Of a DNA stretch of 64,000 nucleotides, positions 49,792 through 58,085 are shown in pieces. The first letter of the stretch is position 1; every line of letters starts with the position of its first letter. Where the stretch lies: the NCBI GenBank assembly GCA_963761705.1, contig CAVXHK010000003.1, positions 310,001 to 374,000 on the forward strand, given 5' to 3'. The translations under genes and the position numbers were made by a program. The notes under the pieces are model-generated. The model saw only the letters and a program-made list of their open reading frames with translations. It searched no databases and had not been told where the DNA came from. This DNA comes from CAVVKW01 sp963761705 (GTDB lineage: Bacteria > Verrucomicrobiota > Verrucomicrobiia > Chthoniobacterales > JAATET01).

Positions 49792-50407
49792 GTGAAGAGC
49801 GCGTTTGTTCATCGGTTTGAGGCGGGGATTGGGGCGGGGAATGTGCTCCTTCTTCTGCACGGAACCGGTGGGACGGAGGATGATCTGGTCGGGATCGGAC
49901 GGGGGTTGGATGCGGAGGCGGCGTTGTTGAGTCCACGGGGGCGGGTGCTCGAGAACGGGATGCCGCGATGGTTTCGGCGGCTGGCGGAGGGGATATTTGA
50001 CGAGGAGGATCTTTTGCGGCGGGCGGGAGAGTTGGCAGATTTCGTCGGGTGGGCGGGTGGAATGCGAGCTCGGAGATCGTCCGATCGTGGCGGTCGGGTA
50101 TTCCAACGGGGCGAACGTGGCTTCGGCGGTGATGTTTTTGCGCCCGGGAGTCCTGGCTGGGGGGATTTTGCTGCGGGCGATGGTGCCGCTTAGGTTTCCG
50201 CAGAAACCGGATCTGACGGGGACACGAGTGCTGCTTTTGGAGGGGGAGTCGGATCCGCTGGTGCCGAGAGCGGAGGCGGAGAAGTTGGCTTCGATGCTGC
50301 GCGACGCCGGGGGGGAGGCGCAGATTCATTGGACCGCGGGCGGACACGAGTTGCACTCGGAAGACTTCGACGTTGCGGGTCTTTGGCTCAAAAGCGAAAG
50401 GGGATGA
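49792..50407 (+). pseudogene. Phospholipase/carboxylesterase-family hydrolase (MhqD-like), frameshifted
   Basis: The alpha/beta hydrolase starts at GTG 49792 with FEAGIGAGNVLLLLHGTGGTEDDL (oxyanion HGTGG). After GELADFVGWA one extra G in a GGG run (50055-50057) breaks the frame. The second frame continues as VECELGDRPIVAVGYSNGAN, with the nucleophile Ser in GYSNG, then GESDPLV and AGGHELHSED with the catalytic Asp/His. The stop overlaps the next gene by 4 bases (ATGA). The pairing with a ring-cleaving dioxygenase-like gene mirrors mhqD-mhqO type quinone-response gene sets. Confidence 0.8.
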
Positions 50408-51348
50408 TGAGAGAACTCCACGGAATTCATCACGTCACTGCGGTGACCGGGGACGCGCCCGGGAATCTGGATTTTTACACGCGGGTGCTCGGGATGCGGC
50501 TCGTGAAGAGGACCGTGAACCAGGATGATGTCTCGGCCTATCATTTGTTTTATGCTGATGGGTCGGGAACTCCCGGAACGGATCTAACGTTTTTCGATTG
50601 GCCATCGGTGCCGGAGAAGCGGGGGACGCGGAGCGTGGTGAGGACGGGATTGCGAGCGGCGGGGGACGGAGCGTTGGCTTGGTGGGTGGCGAGATTTGCC
50701 GAACTGGGTGTGGCGAATGGCGGCGTGGTCGCAAGGGACGGGAGGAGGAGTGTGGATTTCGAGGACCCGGAGGGTCAGCGGCTCTTGCTGGTGGAGGAAG
50801 GTGGTGCGGGCGAGGCGCGCCCCTGGGAGCGAAGTTCCGTGCCGGCGGATCGGCAGATTCGCGGGTTGGGGCCGGTCCTCGTGAGCGTGCCGCGGTTGGC
50901 GGCGACGGCACGCGTGTTGGTCGAGGTGTTGGGGATGCGTTCGGCTCGACGATACGAGGACCGCGGGGGCAAAGTGAACGCCTTCGAGATGGGGGCGGGA
51001 GGAGCGAGTGCGGAAATGCACGTGATCGAAGAACCGGATGCGGATGCGGCTCGGGCGGGAGCGGGAGGGGTGCATCACGTGGCGTTTCGGACGACGCTGG
51101 CGGATTATGATTGGTGGGCGGATCGGTTAGCGTCGATGGGAGTGCGGTCGAGCGGGCCGGTGGATCGCTTTTATTTCCGGAGTCTGTACTTTCGCGAGCC
51201 GGGCGGAGTGCTGTTCGAATTGGCGACGGATGAACCAGGTTTTTCAGCGGACGAGCCACTTGAAAAGCTGGGTGAGCGATTGTCGCTGCCTCCGTTTTTG
51301 GAGGGGCGCCGGGCGGAGATCGAGGCGGGGTTGCGACCGTTGGATTGA
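50404..51348 (+). CDS. Ring-cleaving dioxygenase-like glyoxalase-fold protein (MhqO-like)
   Basis: The 314-residue protein has two VOC modules. The first reads LHGIHHVTAVTGDAPGNLDFY, with DDVSAYHLFYADGSGTPGTD. The second has GAGGVHHVAFRTTLADYDWW and FREPGGVLFELATDEPGF. His (HHVTA), His (VHHVAF) and Glu (LFELATD) are the expected metal ligands. Relatives (MhqO/MhqA of Firmicutes) respond to hydroquinones and catechols. Two ATGs (50404, 50407) are possible; it overlaps the esterase stop. Its 3' end converges with dxr, 29 bp away. Confidence 0.88.
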   Translation: MMRELHGIHHVTAVTGDAPGNLDFYTRVLGMRLVKRTVNQDDVSAYHLFYADGSGTPGTDLTFFDWPSVPEKRGTRSVVRTGLRAAGDGALAWWVARFAELGVANGGVVARDGRRSVDFEDPEGQRLLLVEEGGAGEARPWERSSVPADRQIRGLGPVLVSVPRLAATARVLVEVLGMRSARRYEDRGGKVNAFEMGAGGASAEMHVIEEPDADAARAGAGGVHHVAFRTTLADYDWWADRLASMGVRSSGPVDRFYFRSLYFREPGGVLFELATDEPGFSADEPLEKLGERLSLPPFLEGRRAEIEAGLRPLD

Positions 51349-51377
51349 GCGCTTGGAGGACCTGGTGCCCTGGTGAT

Positions 51378-52481
51378 TCAAGCGACGATCCGAGCCGCTT
51401 GGCGGCGGGCCGAGGCGTCAGCTTCCAGGAGGGTGGCGAGATCGGGATCGGCGACCGGGTCGTGGCTTTCCATCGTGGCTTCGACGGTCTGCCAGATTTT
51501 GGGAAAGGGGATCTTGCCGTCGAGGAAGGCAGTGGCGGCGATTTCGTTGGCGGCGTTGAGGACGGCGGGGAGGGTGCCGCCGGTGCGGCCCGCTTGGCGG
51601 GCGAGGCGAAGGGCGGGGAAGTCGGCCTCGCGGGTGGCGGAGAATTCGAGCGTGCCGAGCGTGGTGAGGTCGAGGGGCGCGAGTGCGCCGGGGATCCGGT
51701 CGGGGTAGGTAAGAGCGTATTGAATCGGGAAGGCCATGTCGGAGCGGCTGAGCTGGGCGAGCTGGGAGCCGTCAACGAATTCGACGAGAGAGTGAACGAT
51801 GCTTTGCGGGTGGATGACGACTTCGATGCGGTCGATGTCGACGTCGAAGAGCCAGCGAGCCTCGATCATTTCCAGGGCTTTGTTGAAGAGGGTGGCGGAG
51901 TCGAGGGAGATCTTCTTTCCCATGTCCCACGTGGGGTGGCGGAGAGCCTCAGCGGGAGTGACGGTCGCGAGTGCGGCGGCGGGGGTGTTGCGGAAGGGTC
52001 CGCCGGAGCAGGTGAGGATGAGGCGGGCGACGTGGTCCGCGGGGCGACCGTCGAGGCACTGGAAGATGGCGTTGTGTTCGCTGTCGACGGGGAGGACGCG
52101 GACGCCGTGGCGTTTCGCTGCGGCCATGAGAATGCCGCCGGCGAGGACGAGGATCTCTTTGCTGGCGACGGCGATGTCTTTGCCGGCTTCGATCGCGGCG
52201 AGGGCTGGGGCGAGGCCGGCGGTGCCGACAATGGCGATGAGAACGAGGTCGGCGTCGGGGTGGGTGGCAAGTTCGAGCAGGCGTTCGGGGCCGTCGGGGC
52301 CGTCGGTGCGGTGAGCGAGGGCGTTGGGGAAGGCGACGCGGGCGGCGGCGAAGCCTTCGGCGTTGGAGTGAGCGGAGAGGCCAACGATCTGGATGCGGTC
52401 GGGGAGGGCGTGGGCGACCCGTTGGGTGGAGCGGCCGATGGAGCCGGTGGCGCCGAGGAGGATGATCTTTCGGCAGCTCAT
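51378..52481 (-). CDS. dxr: 1-deoxy-D-xylulose 5-phosphate reductoisomerase
   Basis: Dxr converts DXP to MEP, the committed step of the non-mevalonate isoprenoid pathway. The 367-residue protein has IILLGATGSIGRSTQRV (NADPH site), the metal-binding PVDSEHNAIFQCL (Asp, Glu), TCSGGPFRNT, WDMGKKISLDSATLFNKALE and HPQSIVHSLVEF. ATG 52481 is chosen by family start; the upstream extension is repeat-derived. It lies downstream of cdsA in the same direction, with a 110-bp repeat-containing gap, so an operon is possible. Confidence 0.97.
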   Translation of the reverse strand: MSCRKIILLGATGSIGRSTQRVAHALPDRIQIVGLSAHSNAEGFAAARVAFPNALAHRTDGPDGPERLLELATHPDADLVLIAIVGTAGLAPALAAIEAGKDIAVASKEILVLAGGILMAAAKRHGVRVLPVDSEHNAIFQCLDGRPADHVARLILTCSGGPFRNTPAAALATVTPAEALRHPTWDMGKKISLDSATLFNKALEMIEARWLFDVDIDRIEVVIHPQSIVHSLVEFVDGSQLAQLSRSDMAFPIQYALTYPDRIPGALAPLDLTTLGTLEFSATREADFPALRLARQAGRTGGTLPAVLNAANEIAATAFLDGKIPFPKIWQTVEATMESHDPVADPDLATLLEADASARRQAARIVA

Positions 52482-52483
52482 GG

Positions 52484-52587
52484 GTCGAAGGTTGAAAGGT
52501 CGGAAAGTCGGGTTTGGATCGCTGGGGCAATTGTTTCTGGCACGGACCACTTCGGACCTTGGACCTTCCGACTTTCCGACCTTCGAC
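52484..52587. repeat. GGTCGAA-family repeats as a large inverted pair between cdsA and dxr
   Basis: The left arm, GTCGAAGG...TCGGAAAGTCGG (52484-52511), is matched by the reverse complement of the right arm, CCGACTTTCCGACCTTCGAC (52568-52587), except for an 8-base insertion. The loop is about 56 nt. A strong stem could form in the cdsA-dxr transcript. Confidence 0.8.
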
Positions 52588-52593
52588 AAGTCA

Positions 52594-53475
52594 TCAAGTC
52601 ATCTTGAGCACGAGGCGCATGTAGAAATAAAGCAGGGGTGCGGTGAAGAGGAGGCTGTCGATGAGGTCGAGCGTGCCGCCGATGCCGGGGAGGGCTCCGC
52701 TCGAGTCCTTGATGGCCGTGCTCCGTTTGACGATGGATTCCGCCAAGTCGCCGACGATGGCGGCGAATCCGAGGACCATCCCGAGGACGGCGTAGTCGAT
52801 CACGGAGAAGGCGGGCAATTTTTCTGGAATGAGCCAGTAAAGGATGAAGCTGGCGGCGACGGAAGTGAAGAGCGCTCCGAAGAAGCCTTCCCAGGTTTTT
52901 TTCGGACTGATGTGGGGAACGAGCGGGTGTTTGCCGAAGAGACTGCCAAAGAGGTAGGCGCCCATGTCACTGAATTTGGTGACCATGAGGAGAAAGAGGA
53001 CGTAGTACTGGCCCGTGGCGTCACCGAGGTCGTCGCGGGGGGGGAGGAAGAGGATCTTGGTGATGAAATTGAAGAGCCAGGGGATGTAGAGGAGGCCGAA
53101 GAGGGTGTAGGCCATTGTCTGGAGCGGGCGGCGATCGCGGAGGGGGGCGAACATCTGCCGGGCGAAGACGACGACGAGGAAGAGGACGAGGATAGCGAGT
53201 TCGAAATCGAGGGCGAGATTCGGTGACCAGGCGTGGAAATAATAGAAGCTGCCGCCGAGGAAGATGGCGGCGGTGACGAGGCCGGTGAGTTGGAAGTTCG
53301 GGATGCCGTCGTGGTCGAGCATCCGGAAGTATTCCCAGAGCGCGGTCATGGCCATGAAGCCGATGACCATGAAGTAGGCCATCTCGAGGCCGGAGAAGAC
53401 GGCGGCGAGGATGACGGTCCAGAGGATGATCGTGCTGCCGAGGCGGCGGAAGAAGGTGGCGCGACGGCTGATCAT
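52594..53475 (-). CDS. cdsA: Phosphatidate cytidylyltransferase
   Basis: CdsA makes CDP-diacylglycerol for phospholipid synthesis. The 293-residue protein has about eight membrane segments and the C-terminal family signature GMVLGFAAIVGDLAESIVKR, then KDSSGALPGIGGTLDLIDSL (S-x(8)-G-x-D and following). KFSDMGAYLFGSLFGKHPL and SPKKTWEG are further conserved CdsA motifs. The first gene of the leftward cdsA-dxr pair. Confidence 0.95.
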   Translation of the reverse strand: MISRRATFFRRLGSTIILWTVILAAVFSGLEMAYFMVIGFMAMTALWEYFRMLDHDGIPNFQLTGLVTAAIFLGGSFYYFHAWSPNLALDFELAILVLFLVVVFARQMFAPLRDRRPLQTMAYTLFGLLYIPWLFNFITKILFLPPRDDLGDATGQYYVLFLLMVTKFSDMGAYLFGSLFGKHPLVPHISPKKTWEGFFGALFTSVAASFILYWLIPEKLPAFSVIDYAVLGMVLGFAAIVGDLAESIVKRSTAIKDSSGALPGIGGTLDLIDSLLFTAPLLYFYMRLVLKMT

Positions 53476-53652
53476 TGGTCGCGAATCAGAGTAAGAGCCG
53501 GGTGGCGGCTGACAAGGCGCGAGTGCGGCGGGGCAGATGGAGGTGGGTCGGTTTCATGCGGATCGCGGTGCGCTGCGAAGTCCGGGGAGAAGGTCAGGAA
53601 AGCCGGTGGCGCGGCTTCCCTACCTCGGGTGAGGGTGCTAGTTTCGCCCGCG

Positions 53653-54012
53653 ATGCAGGTTGAGAAATTCAAGGCGGTGATCTGGGCGGCGGACGTGGCT
53701 CGGGCGGTGGGGTTTTACGAGGCGGTGCTCGGCGGGCGGGTGACGCGGGAGATCAGCGGGGTGATCGTGGAGTTGGAGATCGCGGGGGTGGGGGTATCGA
53801 TCCACTCGGGGGGGCAGGGGAGTCACGCGAAGCGGACCTGGACGGCGATGAGTTTTCAGGTGGCCGACGTGGTCGAAGGGGCGGCGGCGGTGCGGGCGGC
53901 GGGTGGACTTTGCGAGCGTGAGCCGCAGGAGGAGGATGGGTTGCCGCCGCATCTGGCGATGTGCGTGGATTCGGAAGGAAATGAGTTCATGCTGACTCGG
54001 AAGCGGTCGTGA
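53653..54012 (+). CDS. VOC/glyoxalase-family protein
   Basis: The 119-residue single VOC domain (KFKAVIWAADVARAVGFYEA, FMLTRKRS end) shows one beta-alpha-beta-beta-beta repeat pair. Conserved metal ligands are only partly evident (Glu in GNEFMLT), so it may be a binding or resistance-type protein, not an enzyme. ATG 53653 follows the family start. Its stop overlaps the GTG of the next gene, so they are coupled. Confidence 0.8.
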   Translation: MQVEKFKAVIWAADVARAVGFYEAVLGGRVTREISGVIVELEIAGVGVSIHSGGQGSHAKRTWTAMSFQVADVVEGAAAVRAAGGLCEREPQEEDGLPPHLAMCVDSEGNEFMLTRKRS

Positions 54013-54815
54013 GGATCGTTCGATTCGAAGATGCGGAAGGGGTCGTGGGCTTCGGCGTGGAACGGGGGGATGGTGAAGTGCTCGAGCTGGAGGGGGATGT
54101 TTTCGGGGAGTGCTCGGCGGGGGAGCGGGGGGTGGAAGTCGCGCGGTTGCTGGCTCCGGTCGTGCCACCGGCGGTGTTTTGCATCGGGCTGAACTACCGG
54201 AAACACGCGGAGGAGACCGGGGCGGCGGTGCCGGAGTGGCCGGTTGTTTTTATGAAACAGCCGGGGGCGGTGGTCGGGCCGGGCGCGGCGATTGAGCTGC
54301 CGCGGGGGTTGCGGAGTAACTGCGTGGATTACGAGGCCGAGCTGGTCATCGTGATCGGGCGGCGGTGTAAGAACGCGTCGGTCGGAGAGGCGTTGGATTA
54401 CGTGTTGGGTTACTCGTGCGGAAACGACGTGAGTGCGCGGGATTGGCAGAAGGATTTCGGTGGTGGGCAGTTTTGTCGGGGGAAGACGTTCGATACGTTT
54501 GCGCCGTTGGGCCCGGTGATCGTGACGCGGGATGGGGTGGGGGATCCGGGCCGGTTGGGGATTCGGACCCTGCTGAACGGCGAGGTGATGCAGGAGTCGA
54601 CGACGGCGGATCTGATCTTTTCTGCGGCGGAGATCGTGTCGTTTCTGAGCGGGAGCACGACGCTGGAGCCGGGGACGGTGATTTTTACCGGGACGCCCGC
54701 TGGGGTGGGGATGGCTCGGGTGCCGCCGCGCTGGTTGCGGGCAGGGGATGAGGTGTGCGTGGAGATCGAGGGGGTCGGGCGGTTGGTGAATCCGGTGGTT
54801 GCGGAGGGGCATTGA
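54009..54815 (+). CDS. Fumarylacetoacetate hydrolase-family protein
   Basis: The 268-residue protein has the FAH fold: VFCIGLNYRKHAEETGAAVP, the metal-binding VDYEAELVIVIG (Glu-x-Glu), GYSCGNDVSARDWQ, GKTFDTFAPLGPVIV, and the terminal EPGTVIFTGTPAGVG. The family includes acylpyruvate hydrolases, oxaloacetate decarboxylases and fumarylpyruvate hydrolase. The start is GTG 54009, coupled to the VOC gene. Function is probably breakdown or clean-up of a beta-keto acid; the exact substrate is open. Confidence 0.92.
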   Translation: MRIVRFEDAEGVVGFGVERGDGEVLELEGDVFGECSAGERGVEVARLLAPVVPPAVFCIGLNYRKHAEETGAAVPEWPVVFMKQPGAVVGPGAAIELPRGLRSNCVDYEAELVIVIGRRCKNASVGEALDYVLGYSCGNDVSARDWQKDFGGGQFCRGKTFDTFAPLGPVIVTRDGVGDPGRLGIRTLLNGEVMQESTTADLIFSAAEIVSFLSGSTTLEPGTVIFTGTPAGVGMARVPPRWLRAGDEVCVEIEGVGRLVNPVVAEGH

Positions 54816-54983
54816 GGCCTGCGGCCTCTGGGTTGGGTCGGCGGTTGCAAATCGCCGCTCCTCGAGTTCTCGGCGGCGATTTGGGCCGCGGGGGGCGGTG
54901 GTGCGGATGTGCGGTTGGTTTGGGTGACGGCATTTGCGCCAGGCAGGGATGCCCGACGCGGCGGGCAGGAAGCCCGCGCTCCC

Positions 54984-55336
54984 CTACGACTTCGCGGCGC
55001 GGGAGCTGATTTCGCTTTTACCGATGAAGATGGCACCTTCTTCGATGGCGACGCGGGCGGCTTTGAGGTCGCCTTCGACTTGGGCGGAGCTCTTCAATTC
55101 CGCGCGGTCTTTGACCGTGATGTTGCCGGTGACGGTGCCATACACGACCGCGGAACCCGTTTTTATCTCGCCGGTGACCTTGGCGTTTTTGCCGATGGTG
55201 AGGGCCCCTCGGAGAGAATCTCGCCGTCGACTTTTCCGTCGAGGATGAGCTCGTTGCCAAATTTGACGGTGCCGGTGATTTCGATGTCGCCGCCGAGAAC
55301 GTTACGACTGTTCGTGGTGCTGCCTGGTTGATCCAT
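54984..55336 (-). pseudogene. Bactofilin, frameshifted
   Basis: Bactofilins polymerise into cytoskeletal filaments. The start (MDQPGSTTNSRNVLGGDIEI, then GTVKFGNELILDGKVDGEI) and the rest (LTIGKNAKVTGEIKTGSAVV, GNITVKDRAELKSSAQVEGD) form the DUF583 beta-helix. They are in different frames: one G is missing in the run at 55205-55208 (minus-strand GGGG, five expected). The repaired protein would be about 117 residues with a terminal FIGKSEIS. The flanking region to the FAH gene (54816-54983) holds no gene. Confidence 0.85.
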
Positions 55337-55526
55337 GGCGGGGAATGTTTCACGTTTGCCGACGAAACGGAAGCGGGGCGTTTGGGAATCTTTTGGGAGG
55401 AAGTGGAGGGAGGGATTTGCGGCTTCGCTGGTTGGGTGGGTTCAACGGCAGGATGCCGATGCCACGATGCGTTTGCTTTTGATCGGGAAGGAGTCAGGAT
55501 CGGGGGTTCTAACGTATATCCCCTTT

Positions 55527-56807
55527 ATGAAGTTCGAGACTGTTTGTTTGCATGGTGGTACCGCGGCTGATCCGACGACGCTTTCGCGGGGCGTCCCGAT
55601 CCACCGGACGGCGGGTTATCAATTTAAGAACACGGAGCACGCGGCGGCGCTGTTCGGGCTGCGAGAGCTGGGGAACATCTACACTCGTTTGATGAATCCG
55701 ACGCACGACGTGCTGGAGAAGCGGGTGGCGGAGTTGGCGGGTGGAATGGCGGCGCTGGCGGTGGCGTCGGGGACGGCGGCGAATTTTTATGCGATCATCA
55801 ATATTTGCCAACACGGCGACGAGATCGTGTCGGCGAACGATCTCTACGGCGGAACTTACACGCAGTTCAACGACATCCTGCCGCAGTTTGGGATCAAGGT
55901 GAACTTCGTGGACGGGCGCGATCCGGAGAGTTACCGGGCCGCCATCACGCCGAAGACGAAGGCGCTGTTCTGCGAGACGGTGAGCAATCCCGCGCTTAAC
56001 GTGGCGGACATTGAGGCCATCGCCGCGATTGCTCACGAAAACGGGATTCCGCTCATCGTCGACGGGACGTTCACGACTCCTTACCTGGAGAGTCCGATCA
56101 AACACGGGGCGGACATCGCGGTGTATTCGCTCACGAAATGGCTGGGCGGCCACGGGACCGGGATCGGTGGGATCGTGGTGGATGGGGGGAAATTCGACTG
56201 GAAGCAGAACGACAAATTCCCACTGATGACGGAGCCGGAGGCAAGTTATCACGGCGTGCGTTGGGCGCACGATCTGCCGGAGATGCTCGCGCCGATCGCG
56301 TATTTGTTGCGGATGCGGGTGATCCCACTGCGGAATCTGGGGGCGTGCACGACGCCGGACAACGCGTGGATGTTTCTCCAAGGAATCGAGACGCTGCCGC
56401 TGCGGATGGATCGGCACTGCGAAAACGGGCTGGCCGTTGCGAAGCATCTCAAGGACAAAGCGGGGGTGGAGTGGGTGCGGTATCCGCTCTTCGACGAGCC
56501 GGAGCGGTGCGAGAAGTACCTCGGCGGACGTGGGGGCTCGATGGTCGTGTTTGGGATCAGTGGAGGTGCGGAGGCAGGGTCAAAGTTCATCGAAGCGCTG
56601 AAGCTGTTCTCGCATCTCGCGAACGTGGGCGACGCGAAGAGTCTGGCGATTCACCCGGCGACGACGACGCATTCGCAAATGTCGGCGGAGCAGCAGGCGG
56701 CGGGAGGGATCAAGCCCGAGCTGGTGCGACTCTCGATCGGGATCGAGCACATCGACGACATCCTCGAGGACATTGATCAGGCATTGGCGGTAGCCGCCGC
56801 AGGTTGA
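55527..56807 (+). CDS. metY: O-acetylhomoserine sulfhydrylase
   Basis: MetY makes homocysteine from O-acetylhomoserine and sulfide with PLP. The 426-residue protein has the Cys/Met-metabolism fold: GYQFKNTEHAAALFGL, YTRLMNPTHDVLEKRVAEL, SGTAANFYAIINI, DGTFTTPYLESP and the PLP lysine in SLTKWLGGHG (Lys204). ATG 55527 starts at MKFETVCLHGG, the family start. A leader of about 190 bp precedes it with no recognisable SAM riboswitch. It overlaps metX by 4 bases. Confidence 0.96.
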   Translation: MKFETVCLHGGTAADPTTLSRGVPIHRTAGYQFKNTEHAAALFGLRELGNIYTRLMNPTHDVLEKRVAELAGGMAALAVASGTAANFYAIINICQHGDEIVSANDLYGGTYTQFNDILPQFGIKVNFVDGRDPESYRAAITPKTKALFCETVSNPALNVADIEAIAAIAHENGIPLIVDGTFTTPYLESPIKHGADIAVYSLTKWLGGHGTGIGGIVVDGGKFDWKQNDKFPLMTEPEASYHGVRWAHDLPEMLAPIAYLLRMRVIPLRNLGACTTPDNAWMFLQGIETLPLRMDRHCENGLAVAKHLKDKAGVEWVRYPLFDEPERCEKYLGGRGGSMVVFGISGGAEAGSKFIEALKLFSHLANVGDAKSLAIHPATTTHSQMSAEQQAAGGIKPELVRLSIGIEHIDDILEDIDQALAVAAAG

Positions 56808-57943
56808 ATGGGGCCGACCTGATGCGGGCGGAGGTCTTTCGATCCGGGGGGGAGCTCCCGCTCGCGGCGGGCGGGGAGCTGGCGGGATTCGAGCTGGCTT
56901 ACGAGACGTACGGGGAGCTGAATTCGGCCCGCGATAACGCGGTGCTGGTCTTCCACGCGATGACGGGGAGTCAGCACGCGGCGGGGTGGCGGGACGCGGT
57001 GCCGGGGGTCGGGGGTCTGTGGACGGACGAGTGCCGCGAGGGCTGGTGGGACGGATTCGTTGGGGAAGGGAAGGCGGTGGATACGCGGAAATTTTTCGTG
57101 ATCTGCGCGAACTATCTTGGCGGGTGCTACGGCTCGACGGGGCCGGGGTCGGTGGCCCCGGCGACTGGTCGGGCCTACGGATCGGCGTTCCCGCGGGTGA
57201 CGTTGCCGGACATCGTTGCTTCGCAGATGGCGTTGGTGGACTCGCTGGGGATTGAGCGGCTGAACGCGGTGGTTGGGGCCTCGGTGGGTGGGATGCTGGC
57301 GCTCGAGTTGGCCACGCGGTGGCCGGAGCGGGTGCGGACGGTGATCCCGATCTCGACGGGGCTGGCGGTGACTCCGTTGCAGCGGATTCTCAATCTGGAA
57401 CAGGCTTTTGCGATCGAGGCGGATCCGGCCTTTTGCGGCGGCGATTATTATGACGGGGCGCGGCCGGACCGGGGGTTGGCGCTGGCTCGGATGATCGCGC
57501 ACAAGACGTTCATTTCTCTGGGGACGCTAACGGAGCGGGCGCGGGGCGAGGTGGTCCGAGGCGGCGGGGAGCTGACGAGCTACGGGGTGAGCTCCCCGGA
57601 GGAATCGTACATGCTGCACCAGGGGCGGAAGTTTGTGCGCCGGTTTGACGCGAATTCGTATCTGCGGATTTTGGAGGCTTGGCAGCGGTTTGATTTGTTG
57701 GCGGGGTCGGGGGCGGCGAGTCTTGGGGAGCTGTTCGAGCGGTGTCGAGGTCAGCGTTACCTGACGTTTTCGATCGATTCGGACGTTTCGTTTTACCCGG
57801 AGGAACAGGCGGAGATGGTTGGCGTGCTGAAGGGAGCCGGGGTGGAAACGGTGCGAATGACCGTCCACTCGCAGAAAGGGCACGACTCGTTTTTGCTGGA
57901 GCCGGAGCTTTACACGCCGATGTTGCAGTGGGCTCTGGGTTGA
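56804..57943 (+). CDS. metX: Homoserine O-acetyltransferase (MetX type)
   Basis: MetX acylates homoserine, supplying MetY. The 379-residue alpha/beta hydrolase-fold enzyme has LVFHAMTGSQHAAG, GGCYGSTGPGS, the nucleophile Ser160 in VGASVGGMLALE, and late DVSFYPEEQAEM and HSQKGHDSFL (catalytic Asp/His). The start may be TTG 56804 overlapping metY, or ATG 56822 (MRAEVFRSG). Whether acetyl or succinyl is used cannot be settled; MetX proteins of this type usually take acetyl-CoA. A terminator-like hairpin follows. Confidence 0.93.
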   Translation: MNGADLMRAEVFRSGGELPLAAGGELAGFELAYETYGELNSARDNAVLVFHAMTGSQHAAGWRDAVPGVGGLWTDECREGWWDGFVGEGKAVDTRKFFVICANYLGGCYGSTGPGSVAPATGRAYGSAFPRVTLPDIVASQMALVDSLGIERLNAVVGASVGGMLALELATRWPERVRTVIPISTGLAVTPLQRILNLEQAFAIEADPAFCGGDYYDGARPDRGLALARMIAHKTFISLGTLTERARGEVVRGGGELTSYGVSSPEESYMLHQGRKFVRRFDANSYLRILEAWQRFDLLAGSGAASLGELFERCRGQRYLTFSIDSDVSFYPEEQAEMVGVLKGAGVETVRMTVHSQKGHDSFLLEPELYTPMLQWALG

Positions 57944-57983
57944 CTCCGTCGGCTCTTTCGCTTGGCTCAATTTTATGAGGACG

Positions 57984-58009
57984 CGGCACGGGGATCGTCC
58001 CCCGTGCCG
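57984..58009. terminator. Stem-loop after metX
   Basis: CGGCACGGGG (57984-57993) pairs with CCCCGTGCCG (58000-58009). The stem is GC-rich and not followed by a T-run, so it is a terminator candidate or a REP-like element. Confidence 0.5.
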
Positions 58010-58085
58010 TGGGTTGCGAGCGGGCTGAGTCGGTTCGTTTTCTCCGACGACGGTGCGGCGGGCTGAAAGTAGCGCGCTCGCCGGC

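Noticed and set aside
49640..50356. Minus-strand extension upstream of the helicase start
   Set aside because: Low-complexity Pro/Arg-rich antisense of the esterase/dioxygenase genes; the helicase family start is at 49630.
55340..55526. Possible SAM riboswitch upstream of metY
   Set aside because: The leader is long enough, but I can find none of the conserved cores of SAM-I, SAM-II or SAH motifs.
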